From contig NZ_VSLZ01000006.1 in NCBI RefSeq assembly GCF_010747475.1, positions 124,001 through 188,000 of the forward strand: 64,000 bases of DNA, written 5' to 3'. The stretch's first letter is position 1; the number at the start of each line of letters is the position of its first letter. Under the pieces are notes generated by a model. That model had not been told where the DNA came from and ran no database searches. It saw only the letters and a list, made by a program, of their open reading frames with translations. This document shows, piece after piece, positions 17,732 to 25,259 of the stretch. This stretch comes from Halorussus sp. MSC15.2 (GTDB taxonomy: Archaea > Halobacteriota > Halobacteria > Halobacteriales > Haladaptataceae). A program made the position numbers and the translations under genes.

Positions 17732-18070
17732 GGGTACGCACTGCCTATGTTACGTGCTAGCAATAGTTAGGGTGGGTCTAAACTTAGATGTTCACCGTTC
17801 TGTGCGCTCGGCAAATGCTTAATTGATTGATAATCGTTCGGCCTTGGGGGTGTCCGTGTTCGCGACCGACAGCGGATGCATACAGTCGCCGAACTCTTCG
17901 ACGCGCCAGTCGAACCCGTCCACCCCGGACGGAGGAACCGCGTAGACATCGGGGTCTCACGGGTCGTAGTGTCGGAGAGCAGAGGACCCGGCAAATCGGC
18001 TGTGCAGTACACCCGGTTGTGGAAAACGCCTCGTCTACCCCACCGAACCGCTCTATGGGCGTCCGAGGAT
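17732..18070. other. Intergenic stretch before the toxin-antitoxin pair
   Basis: No gene with coding-like features is supported here on either strand. An open frame upstream of the antitoxin ATG (from 17876) has Arg/Pro-rich composition unlike haloarchaeal proteins and is not accepted. Confidence 0.4.
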
Positions 18071-18128
18071 TGGCTCACATCGTACACACGAAAGCGCCTA
18101 AGTAGACTGGCTCACAATGTACACACGA
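18071..18128 (+). promoter_or_regulatory. Paired direct repeats at the antitoxin promoter
   Basis: Two near-identical 21-bp copies, TGGCTCACATCGTACACACG plus A (18071-18091) and TGGCTCACAATGTACACACG plus A (18108-18128), start 37 bp apart with two mismatches. The second copy runs into the antitoxin ATG. Such spacing and position are typical of autoregulated toxin-antitoxin operators. Confidence 0.55.
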
Positions 18129-18430
18129 TGGGTACCGATAAGAAACGTGTGCAGTTCCGGGCACCCGACCGCCTCATCGACCGGGCCGACGCACTCGCCA
18201 CCGTCCTCGGAGAGGACCGAACAGACGTCCTCGTAACCGCACTTCGCGAGTACCTCCAAGACGCCGCGCACGACGACGCCATCACCCAAGAAATCGCCGC
18301 CGCCTACTACGACGACGAAATCAGCTACGAGCAACTCAAAGCGCTCGTCGGGGCCGAAGAAGCGGCCAACCTCCGCGTGTTGAAACAGCAACTGGACGAG
18401 GGCTTCGTCGACGACATCGCCGACCTATAG
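18128..18430 (+). CDS. Antitoxin of a PIN toxin-antitoxin pair
   Basis: A 100-aa acidic protein. The first half (KKRVQFRAPDRLIDRADALA) reads as a ribbon-helix-helix DNA-binding unit, with the RVQFRAP strand and two helices. The second half is charged and helical (YYDDEISYEQLKALVGAEEA), a likely toxin-binding arm that includes a UPF0175-like YxDGxIS-type segment. The ATG at 18128 is selected because it directly follows the repeated operator. The stop abuts the toxin start at 18431. Confidence 0.75.
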   Translation: MGTDKKRVQFRAPDRLIDRADALATVLGEDRTDVLVTALREYLQDAAHDDAITQEIAAAYYDDEISYEQLKALVGAEEAANLRVLKQQLDEGFVDDIADL

Positions 18431-18943
18431 ATGGCCGGACTAGTCGCAGACACGTCGGCGCTGGTGAGTCTCGGTATCGTCGCAGACACCAGTCCGAATC
18501 CGCTCTCGCTCTGTCTCGACCGCTACGACGTATTCGTCCCGGACGAGGTCGTCGAAGAACTCGAAGAGATTGCGTCGTACGACGACGAACACGGGGCGGC
18601 CGCAACCGCAGTCCTCGACCGAACTGCGGAACTGGCGGTCCGAACTGTGGACCTCGACGCCGAGTTCCCGCTCGACGACGGTGAAAACGCCGCAGTTACA
18701 CTCGCGAACGAAATCGACGCCGCGCTCTTCCTCTGCGACGAGTTCAACAGTCTCGGACTGATTCACGCCTCTCTCGCCGACACACGACTTGTGACGACGC
18801 CCACGCTCCTCTCGGTATTCGTTCGAACGGACCGATTGACGCCCGACGAAGCACACGCGCTCCTCGACGAGATTAGCGCTGCTCGAAGTTGGGAGACGAA
18901 CAGCTACGTCCAGCGAGCACGCTCGTTACTCGACGAGTCGTGA
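18431..18943 (+). CDS. PIN-domain toxin ribonuclease
   Basis: A 170-aa PIN-like protein. Acidic catalytic residues appear in VADTSALVSLG (Asp, residue 7), EVVEELEE (Glu, near 40), DDGENAAVTLANE (Glu, near 83) and LCDEF (Asp, near 102), the usual order for PIN metal binding. It directly follows the antitoxin with no gap. PIN toxins usually cleave tRNA or rRNA. The target here is unknown. Confidence 0.75.
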   Translation: MAGLVADTSALVSLGIVADTSPNPLSLCLDRYDVFVPDEVVEELEEIASYDDEHGAAATAVLDRTAELAVRTVDLDAEFPLDDGENAAVTLANEIDAALFLCDEFNSLGLIHASLADTRLVTTPTLLSVFVRTDRLTPDEAHALLDEISAARSWETNSYVQRARSLLDES

Positions 18944-19019
18944 GTATCGCTCCTTCGGACAGTACCCCGTTGCGTGAGTCTCGGTCTCTGTCTGGATTCG
19001 TTTCCCGTTTTCGTTAATC

Positions 19020-19118
19020 GCGATTTTGTTGACCGCGAGATTACGATGCTGGTGGAAACAATCCCGAGAACTCATCATCAAATGCATTGCTCACAACATC
19101 GAACTCACGCTTGCGTAA
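19020..19118 (+). pseudogene. C-terminal scrap of an IS transposase
   Basis: In the frame ending at the TAA 19116-19118, the DNA encodes WWKQSRELIIKCIAHNIEL followed by TLA. This resembles the C-terminal end of haloarchaeal ISH-type transposases (WWxQxREL..KC..HN.E). Nothing upstream continues the protein. The following DNA to 19484 holds no gene I can support. Confidence 0.45.
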
Positions 19119-19484
19119 GCAGTGACTTGGGAGGGTTAAACCTCTTGAGGAACCGCTGACTTCCAACGCCAAGCACCACCCCTCTATTCTCAACCTTCTC
19201 AGAGGCCACTCCTTACATCAAAATAAGACGGCATGGGAGCCAGAACTCACCATCGTCTCCTGAGCACTCCCTGTGAGAAGCGTCTGTGCGCATCCGTTAG
19301 CAGTCATCGTGGTGTATCCAGCAGGTTTCTGTATTTATCCGAAGCCCGCTAGCAACGAAGTCATCAGCGCCAGGTCCACATCAAGTTCAGGCTCGTAGTA
19401 GCGCTCATTCTGGAACCAACATGCTAGGTAGACATATGGAGAACCCCGTATAGAATGAATTCAGATTGACATCACAGTTATGGC

Positions 19485-19934
19485 TTAATTGACCATATTA
19501 GTGGTGACCGATTCAATGGCCGATTCACACACTTCTCCTAATGGATTCAATAGTTCTTCTTCAAATCGTGCCTCGGAGTTCTCCTCGCCTCTGTGAGAGT
19601 ACATTTTCTTTTCGTCGGTCCAGCATCCAAACGTTCCGTCAAATCTGCGCTGGGTTTCAAGAAACCGGACGGCATGTTGTATGACGCTGCGATATTCCGT
19701 GACGAGAGGAGTATCGGAGAGCTCTTTTAGGCATCTGGCACCTTGGTCAAGACTGTAGTCGGCGAACAACTGGAAGACTTTTCCGAGAGTGAGGAGATTT
19801 TCACTTTGTTCTTGATAATCGATGTCTTTCTCGTTCGTCTCGTCACGTAGCTCTTGCCAATTATCTATCAGCACTCGTGCGAGTATCCCACCAACAACTG
19901 TTGGATGATAGTAACAACGCCACGTTTTTTTCAC
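19485..19934 (-). CDS. C-terminal part of a split alpha-helical protein beside the lanthipeptide genes
   Basis: A 149-aa reading frame opening with GTG at 19934 (VKKTWRCYYHPTVVGGILAR). It continues with alpha-helical segments including VRFLETQRRFDGTFGCW. Together with the preceding 297-aa gene it reads like one protein of about 450 aa, similar to DUF6895-type helical-repeat proteins, in which a tyrosine-histidine segment followed by a G-I-L-A-R helix comes directly after the first part. The two overlap by GTGA beside a run of seven A. Either this is true translational coupling of two subunits or a one-base frameshift has split one gene. Function unknown. Confidence 0.55.
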   Translation of the reverse strand: MKKTWRCYYHPTVVGGILARVLIDNWQELRDETNEKDIDYQEQSENLLTLGKVFQLFADYSLDQGARCLKELSDTPLVTEYRSVIQHAVRFLETQRRFDGTFGCWTDEKKMYSHRGEENSEARFEEELLNPLGEVCESAIESVTTNMVN

Positions 19935-20824
19935 TTCCTTCCCAATTGTCTATGCCTGGTCCAACGAACTTTTTTCAATTCCTCCGTACTCTCAACTGAG
20001 AACGAAAGATAGCCGTCGTCGTCCAAATGATCGAACAGCCAACTGAAGGTAAAACGCGCCAGTCCTGGCGGCACCTGTCGCTGTAACACGCCACAAATCA
20101 GTAATTCTGCGACGAGGTCGGTGTGTCCCTCAATCATAAATCGAAGGATACCCGCCTGAAGCACGGAAGGGTGATTGTATTCAAGCGGTTCGTCCGGGAA
20201 TGCATCGCTTCCACTGCCGAGATTATGATAGTAAAGAAACTCATGCGTCAGTCCATATACATCATTTTGATTGACTTGCGCCATATTCAGTGACCGAGTG
20301 GCGTAGCCGTGGTCAAGTAACTGGTTAAGATCGAAGTCGTGACCGTCGTATCCATACATACGGCATAGATTCCACAGATCAAGTTGGCGAGCAGGGAGAC
20401 GGCTCTTTGACCACGTTTCTGGCCAGTCCAGAACATCGTCCAGAACGCGCTTTGCATTTGGGTCAAGTTCGTCTATTGTGGAGAGATATACCAGTGGATA
20501 CCCTAGCTTGTCGAGTTCGGTTGGCTTTCGTCGCAGTAGACGGTAGAACGATTCATCATTTGCTCGAGTCGCAAGCAAATTTTTGAGTTGCGGTGCTGCG
20601 GAGTCGTCATGCATGTCGGCGACGTACAAGTAATGTGCTGCCTCTGTGAGGGCTTTTCGACGAACCTCACGGGTTCCGGTGTCTGTCCAGTAGAATGGGT
20701 CGAATTGGTCGGCATTCTCGTTCATCCAGTGGTCAGTGTGTTCTTTGAATGTTTCCGCTCGGTCTACGACGTTGTTACAGGAAATCAGTTCAGTGGGAAC
20801 TGCTGCGTGTGTTTTGTCACTCAT
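19931..20824 (-). CDS. N-terminal part of a split alpha-helical protein (DUF6895-like) in the lanthipeptide locus
   Basis: A 297-aa protein, mostly helical, with conserved-looking blocks RQLDLWNLCRMYGYDGHDFD, YGLTHEFLYYHNLGSG and ELLICGVLQRQVPPGLARF. These resemble DUF6895-type (alpha/alpha-barrel-like) proteins. The ATG at 20824 (MSDKTHAAVP) is chosen over one three codons upstream, because it lies about 50 nt after a TTTAAGTA box that also stands before the lanthipeptide precursors. The gap of 111 bp from the cyclase gene and its own TATA box suggest independent transcription with shared control. A modifying, carrier or immunity role is possible but unproven. Confidence 0.6.
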   Translation of the reverse strand: MSDKTHAAVPTELISCNNVVDRAETFKEHTDHWMNENADQFDPFYWTDTGTREVRRKALTEAAHYLYVADMHDDSAAPQLKNLLATRANDESFYRLLRRKPTELDKLGYPLVYLSTIDELDPNAKRVLDDVLDWPETWSKSRLPARQLDLWNLCRMYGYDGHDFDLNQLLDHGYATRSLNMAQVNQNDVYGLTHEFLYYHNLGSGSDAFPDEPLEYNHPSVLQAGILRFMIEGHTDLVAELLICGVLQRQVPPGLARFTFSWLFDHLDDDGYLSFSVESTEELKKVRWTRHRQLGRK

Positions 20825-20867
20825 TGGTAACACCGGTGGTGTGCCGCCACAAGAAACAGTATATATT

Positions 20868-20884
20868 TCAAGTACTTAAAATTT
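20868..20884 (-). promoter_or_regulatory. TATA box of the DUF6895-like gene
   Basis: Minus-strand reading ATTTTAAGTACTTG contains TTTAAGTA, the same eight-base box seen before the first lanthipeptide precursor. It lies about 50 nt from the ATG at 20824 in an otherwise very AT-rich gap. Confidence 0.45.
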
Positions 20885-20935
20885 TCCAGATATATACATA
20901 ATTAAAACGAGAGGATATATCTATATCAGCTTACG

Positions 20936-22144
20936 CTACTCAAAGCGAAGAACAGACGGTATTTCCGCGGGAGCCAACAGTCGGAGAAGCGTATATCCGA
21001 CTCCAGTCGTGCCCAAGAAAAACACAGGGTTATCAATGCCATCGATATGGCCCGGATCCACCCGATAAGAACCGGCCCGCCGTCGCCTCTCGATGGCGTC
21101 AGACGCCAACTCCCATGCCGCTTCGAGGTACTGCTCGTCATACATTCGCCCAAGATCGATAAGAAGATTAATCTGAGCGAACGTACCGTGACAAACCGAA
21201 TCCTCAGCTAGCAACTGCGGTTCGAGACCGTTTCGAACACGGTTCATGTCACGCTCAAGCGTCTCCGAGGTGCGGTATTGGAGACTACCAAGGCGCGCAT
21301 GACCAATACCAGCTAAACCATTACACCACCAGTGCGAGTAGTGTTTGATACCCACAAAGTTTGACTTCCAATTATGCTGGTGTTTCGAGTAGAATAGATT
21401 CTCGAACTCAAGGGCGTTCCTTGCGGCAACCCGGAATGCATCGCGTTGGGTGTGTTGATACAATCGATAGAGCGAATAACTGATGCCCGCGACTCCGTGA
21501 CCCATTCCCGTCGAGGTACTGAGAGTACCCTCCTTTCGACTCGTATCCCACAACTTGTAGTCCGCCCACTTGTCGTACCTGCTATCAAGTAGATGTTCGC
21601 CACATAGAATCGCTTTATCCAACGCCTCAGAGTTATCCGAGTGCTCCCAGTGACGCAGTAATCCAGTAACGGTGCCCGCAGCACCGAGCAACATATCGTA
21701 TTGGTCATCGTCCTCAATGATTTCTTTAGACAGTTCGGAGACGAGGTCTGCAGCTCGATTCCGATATCGTTGGTTGTCAGTGAGTTCCGAGAGTAAGTCT
21801 AGTCCGTAAACTAACGACCCAACACCCGCTCCAGCACCGATGTATGCGGTGTCGACTAGTTCTTCTTCGTCCCTATCAAAGATGAAATCTACCGCCTGTT
21901 CTGCTTTTTCACGGTATATTTCGTCTTCAAAGTATTGGTACATCGCTGCAAAGTAGAGAGCGATTCCGATTTGTCCAGAGTAAAGACCGTTCCGAGTCTT
22001 TAAGTTCAGGCCATCAAGGGAGGACATAAACCCAACTCGGCCAGTTGTGCCATCTTCGAACGTGACTCCTGTCCGTTCGACATCTTCGACTATCGACTTT
22101 ACTTCGCAGCGAATGTCTTCCGCTTGAGTGAATTGTTCAGTCAT
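20936..22144 (-). CDS. LanC-like lanthionine cyclase (detached LanM C-terminal domain)
   Basis: A 402-aa LanC-like alpha/alpha barrel. The zinc ligands are visible: Cys in HWWCNGLAG (about residue 274) and the adjacent Cys-His in VCHGTFAQ (about 318-319). The catalytic-site motif GMGHGVAGIS (about 213-222) matches the LanM cyclase GxxHGxAG block. Repeated inner-helix motifs are also present (GLYSGQIGIALYF; GAGAGVGSLVYGL; LLGAAGTVTGLL). It catalyses addition of Cys thiols to dehydrated Ser/Thr to form (methyl)lanthionine. In standard class II systems this domain is fused to the dehydratase. Here it starts as a separate gene overlapping the dehydratase stop by ATGA, so equimolar synthesis and a two-subunit enzyme are likely. 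Confidence 0.88.
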   Translation of the reverse strand: MTEQFTQAEDIRCEVKSIVEDVERTGVTFEDGTTGRVGFMSSLDGLNLKTRNGLYSGQIGIALYFAAMYQYFEDEIYREKAEQAVDFIFDRDEEELVDTAYIGAGAGVGSLVYGLDLLSELTDNQRYRNRAADLVSELSKEIIEDDDQYDMLLGAAGTVTGLLRHWEHSDNSEALDKAILCGEHLLDSRYDKWADYKLWDTSRKEGTLSTSTGMGHGVAGISYSLYRLYQHTQRDAFRVAARNALEFENLFYSKHQHNWKSNFVGIKHYSHWWCNGLAGIGHARLGSLQYRTSETLERDMNRVRNGLEPQLLAEDSVCHGTFAQINLLIDLGRMYDEQYLEAAWELASDAIERRRRAGSYRVDPGHIDGIDNPVFFLGTTGVGYTLLRLLAPAEIPSVLRFE

Positions 22145-24108
22145 ATTTTTCCCTCCGGATGTGGTTTCCGCTCACCATTCAGTTCGCTCAAACACGCTCG
22201 AATCAACCCGACCTGCTGTCGCTTGTCGCGTTCGCATAAATCCTCAATTCGGTCCATAAATCGCTCCACGCCCGTTTTTTCGGTCAGTGCTGAGAGTATC
22301 TTCTCGTCGTCGAAGTACAGTCCGGGGTCGTCCGAGTATACTGTAAATTTCGGGATGTCGCCCCGATGGAGGGCCTCACGCTCGGCTTTGATTATTTCAT
22401 CCCATAGCGTTGGACTAAGTTCCGGCATTTTCGTCTCACGTCTAACCACCGGTGAGTCTGGGCGTGTCGAGAGAACCTCTCGAATTTTATAGCTGTAGAG
22501 TGCGCCACTCCGGAGATATTTCGGTGTCGTAAGTGCCTTCAGAACTAAGCTATATACTCTTGAATTACGGAGAAGAACTCTCGTCTGGAGGCTGTCGAAC
22601 TGGTCCGAAACGAGATCCGTCACGCGGTCGCTCGCGCCTTTGATAGCATCATACGTCGCCTCGAAACCATCTGCGATTTCGTCAACGAACTGGCTCGGCG
22701 GTGCAGGCTTCCCAGACAATGTCGGGAAGTTCTTTTCCCGCGATCCCACAGGGGTATGATATTCAATGTCGATTGCGTCGGTATTAACATCTTTCCACGA
22801 GATGTGTTGGTTTCGTGCTTCTCGCCCATCGATTCCAGCTATCCCAGAAGTATCGTCAGGAATCGCGTCGTGAGGGAGCGCTCCAATACCAATAACGCTA
22901 TTATTCATAATATGACGACGGAGCTTCTCGTTCATTTTCCGCTGAGGTTTATCAACGGGTGTACTGTTCATTTCAAGTATCGTCTCGGGATCCACCAGAA
23001 CAGGAGAATTATCTGTAGCGATTAGATTCTCGAAGTGGCAGTCAGTGACATTCAACACGTAAAGAACACACAGTAGTGCTCCTGCTCCGCGATAATACTG
23101 TTCGATGGTCTCGATTTCCGAATGGTCCGCCTGCTCAACTTTTTCTATCCACCCGTAGTCGGGTCTGACCAGTGTCGCTGGCGTCCTTAATTCAGGCACA
23201 TCATCAAATGTCTCGTACACCCAAGTCTCGAAGTCGTACAGACGGTTCTCTGGGTCGATGCTCCGTGGCTTGTACACGACTTCGTTTCCAGTGTTGAACT
23301 CAACGAGCAGTACCTGACTCCCCCCTGAATGTAAATCTCCTTTCCCAGAAATCCCGACAACTTGCTCACCATCGCCAATGTTGACAACACGGTTGAGTTC
23401 TTGTATGTCGTCATTCAATCGAGACAGGAACTGTGTGACCATGGCCCGCCACTGGCGACTCACAATGGTGATGAGCTTCGCAGCCATCGGAAACTCCTCG
23501 AAGAACGATGCTGCTCGTTTCTCAAAGAACGCAGTAACGTACGCATCGTACCATTCCGTTGATTCCGAGGAGAGTTGGTCGTTTTCGAGTACCTCCGAAT
23601 CTGTCTCGTAGATGTAGGAGATATAATCGATATGGAGTGCTTGTGCAGCGACTTCGGCGAGTTGATCAAGCAACAACCACTCGAAGTCTTGTAAACCATC
23701 TTCAGATACTCGTTTAAGACTCATCTCTGCAGTGAGACGACTGCGACTCTCTTTGACGATTGGCCAGAGAATATGTTCGAACGGGACATCTTTGCCGTCG
23801 TAAGGTGTTGTTTGGGTCGTATCGACTGTAGAAAGTGTCTCGACAATGCCGGTGAACTCTGTAATCCATTGGGGTAAATCCTCGTCGTCTGGCCACCGGT
23901 CGAACTGGACGTACGAATCGATGTTGTCGGAGTCGAGTTTTGATTCCTTCCAGAGAATATCGACTTGATTACTGTCAATATCATCGAAGGGTGATGACTG
24001 TTTGTCTGAATCAGTCGGTGCCGTTTCACGCTGAGACGCGTGTCCGTTCTGCACTCGGTCGTGTAGTAATTCTCCCGTCGCTGCAATGTGATAATAATCC
24101 GGATTCAT
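22141..24108 (-). CDS. Class II lanthipeptide dehydratase (detached LanM N-terminal domain)
   Basis: A 655-aa protein matching the DUF4135 dehydratase domain of LanM enzymes. Key motifs are GDLHSGGSQVLLVEF and VVYKPRSID (about 258-284), the lipid-kinase-like lysine/arginine site; TDCHFENLIA (about 355-364) and VLVDPETI (about 370-377), the catalytic and metal-binding acidic residues; and LSPTLWDEIIKAEREALHRG (near residues 555-575). It phosphorylates and eliminates Ser/Thr in the precursor core using ATP. The ATG at 24108 is preferred because it overlaps the stop of the 32-residue reading frame before it (24105-24108). The protein ends exactly at the usual domain junction, so the split is clean rather than a truncation. 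Confidence 0.88.
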   Translation of the reverse strand: MNPDYYHIAATGELLHDRVQNGHASQRETAPTDSDKQSSPFDDIDSNQVDILWKESKLDSDNIDSYVQFDRWPDDEDLPQWITEFTGIVETLSTVDTTQTTPYDGKDVPFEHILWPIVKESRSRLTAEMSLKRVSEDGLQDFEWLLLDQLAEVAAQALHIDYISYIYETDSEVLENDQLSSESTEWYDAYVTAFFEKRAASFFEEFPMAAKLITIVSRQWRAMVTQFLSRLNDDIQELNRVVNIGDGEQVVGISGKGDLHSGGSQVLLVEFNTGNEVVYKPRSIDPENRLYDFETWVYETFDDVPELRTPATLVRPDYGWIEKVEQADHSEIETIEQYYRGAGALLCVLYVLNVTDCHFENLIATDNSPVLVDPETILEMNSTPVDKPQRKMNEKLRRHIMNNSVIGIGALPHDAIPDDTSGIAGIDGREARNQHISWKDVNTDAIDIEYHTPVGSREKNFPTLSGKPAPPSQFVDEIADGFEATYDAIKGASDRVTDLVSDQFDSLQTRVLLRNSRVYSLVLKALTTPKYLRSGALYSYKIREVLSTRPDSPVVRRETKMPELSPTLWDEIIKAEREALHRGDIPKFTVYSDDPGLYFDDEKILSALTEKTGVERFMDRIEDLCERDKRQQVGLIRACLSELNGERKPHPEGKI

Positions 24109-24203
24109 TGTTTGGACTCTCCTGCAAGAACCCGTCCACAGATGGATGACGGACAAAACTCCGTCGCCTTTGTCGTCGCGAACAGGGTTTCGGCGTCGCT
24201 CAT
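24105..24203 (-). CDS. 32-residue Cys-containing peptide coupled to the dehydratase
   Basis: ATG at 24203, TGA at 24105-24107, four-base overlap with the dehydratase start. The peptide begins MSDAETLFATT and its second half contains EFCPSSICGRVLAG, with two Cys flanking two Ser, a pattern compatible with a small lanthionine ring. It lacks the SVDQFE leader block of the two confirmed precursors. It could be a third, short-leader precursor, a leader-like accessory peptide, or a translational-coupling reading frame. Coding is supported by the overlap and composition, not by a recognised family. Confidence 0.5.
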   Translation of the reverse strand: MSDAETLFATTKATEFCPSSICGRVLAGESKQ

Positions 24204-24327
24204 AGTATTACAGGCTTGCTGGGCGTCGTACTTGTTGTCTATACGACTGTATTGAAAGGCATCGTGACTGTGTTTTATCTGTATTAAAATTACGTGAGGG
24301 AAGGTTCGAATTATTGGCTTGGTTAAT

Positions 24328-24468
24328 TCAGCTGGAGTCGGAACCGACGAAGCACGTGAGTGAGAAGCACTCTGCTTGCTGCACGTTGTCTTCGAGGGCT
24401 TCGTCGAGGTCGCGTTTGTGTTTGTCTTCAAACTGGTCAACCGACGTGGTCTGTGGTTTAGCGGACAT
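24328..24468 (-). CDS. Lanthipeptide precursor 2
   Basis: A 46-aa precursor starting MSAKPQTTSVDQFEDKH. The acidic leader contains SVDQFE, shared with precursor 1, and ends in EALEDN. The core contains AECFSLTCF followed by VGSDSS, giving Ser, Thr and two Cys in the motif C-x-S-L-T-C-F. The ring could join the Ser or Thr to either Cys. There is no double-Gly cleavage site typical of many class II leaders. It lies 14 bp after precursor 1 and about 120 bp before the 32-aa frame, all on the same strand as the split synthetase. Confidence 0.85.
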   Translation of the reverse strand: MSAKPQTTSVDQFEDKHKRDLDEALEDNVQQAECFSLTCFVGSDSS

Positions 24469-24482
24469 TGTTTTGGATGAAT

Positions 24483-24620
24483 TTAGTTGGAGTCGGAGTC
24501 CCAGAAGCACGTGAGGGAGCCACATGCCTTCATGGGTGCGGTGTCGTCAAATTCGTTGTTGATGTCGCGGCTGTGCTTGGCTTCGAATTGGTCAACCGAC
24601 TTGGGTGTGTCAGATTGCAT
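24483..24620 (-). CDS. Lanthipeptide precursor 1
   Basis: A 45-aa precursor beginning MQSDTPKSVDQFEAKHSRD. The leader is acidic and helical and shares SVDQFE-x-KH-x-RD with precursor 2. The core reads KACGSLTCFWDSDSN, again with the invariant C-x-S-L-T-C-F and a SDS tail. Two different cores under one enzyme set suggest either a two-peptide product or diversification. No GG processing motif is seen. It is the first gene after the promoter near 24683. Confidence 0.85.
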   Translation of the reverse strand: MQSDTPKSVDQFEAKHSRDINNEFDDTAPMKACGSLTCFWDSDSN

Positions 24621-24673
24621 TGTTGTAGTGGATTGTTGGGGTTGATCCTTCCTCACGCACTATCACCTACTGA

Positions 24674-24692
24674 CCAGAGATACTTAAAGTTA
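24674..24692 (-). promoter_or_regulatory. Promoter of the lanthipeptide precursor operon
   Basis: Minus-strand reading AACTTAACTTTAAGTATC includes the box TTTAAGTA, about 60 nt before the ATG of precursor 1. This predicts a leader of about 30-35 nt. The same box precedes the DUF6895-like gene. Confidence 0.5.
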
Positions 24693-25259
24693 AGTTTTTT
24701 TACTAATTCTAGGATATATGAACCTGTGTTGTTATATTTTAATCCACCATAATTTGTTAAAAACAAGTCATTTAGGTTAAACTTTCTATGCTTATGATTT
24801 ATGGATTATTTGGTTATCATGAGGTATCAAGTCCTGATAGCTACACCGTAAAGAGCGAGGAGAACACCCGCATCCAAAGGCGCAGGATGAATCCGACAAC
24901 CCATTTTCAGTCTATCGGCGATAGGTGGACGGAAAATTTCCACCATTCTCAATCCGACCTTTTACTTTAATGCAGGCGCTAAAACATCATCGTTATGAAA
25001 CAACTCGGCGAAGTCCGAGTAGCGTTAACGAGAGAGAAACTCTCGTTCTTACAGCAGAACGCGTAACGTTCTTAGTAGTTTGCACCCTGTTTGGGGGAAG
25101 GATAGGAGTACCGACTCGTTGGCACAGTCAGTAGTCCACCTTCACGACTTTTCCAGCGGATTCTAGCCATAGACACAAGTGATATACTGCAAACTCTAAT
25201 ATGCCAACTGCGGTCGAGGTACTCTATCTTCCTCCGGGCGAATAGTATACGTGATATAA
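24693..25259. other. AT-rich spacer between precursors and the Spo0M-like gene
   Basis: No convincing gene. A 22-codon plus-strand frame starts at the ATG near 24995 (MKQLGEVRVALTREKLSFLQ), and its DNA includes a short hairpin (GAGAG-x-CTCTC type, about 25030-25046). It is too short to accept. The region is markedly lower in GC than the flanking blocks. Confidence 0.35.

Noticed and set aside
17876-18127. N-terminal extension of the antitoxin
   Set aside because: The extension is Arg/Pro-rich and runs across the operator repeats; the ATG at 18128 fits the ribbon-helix-helix start.
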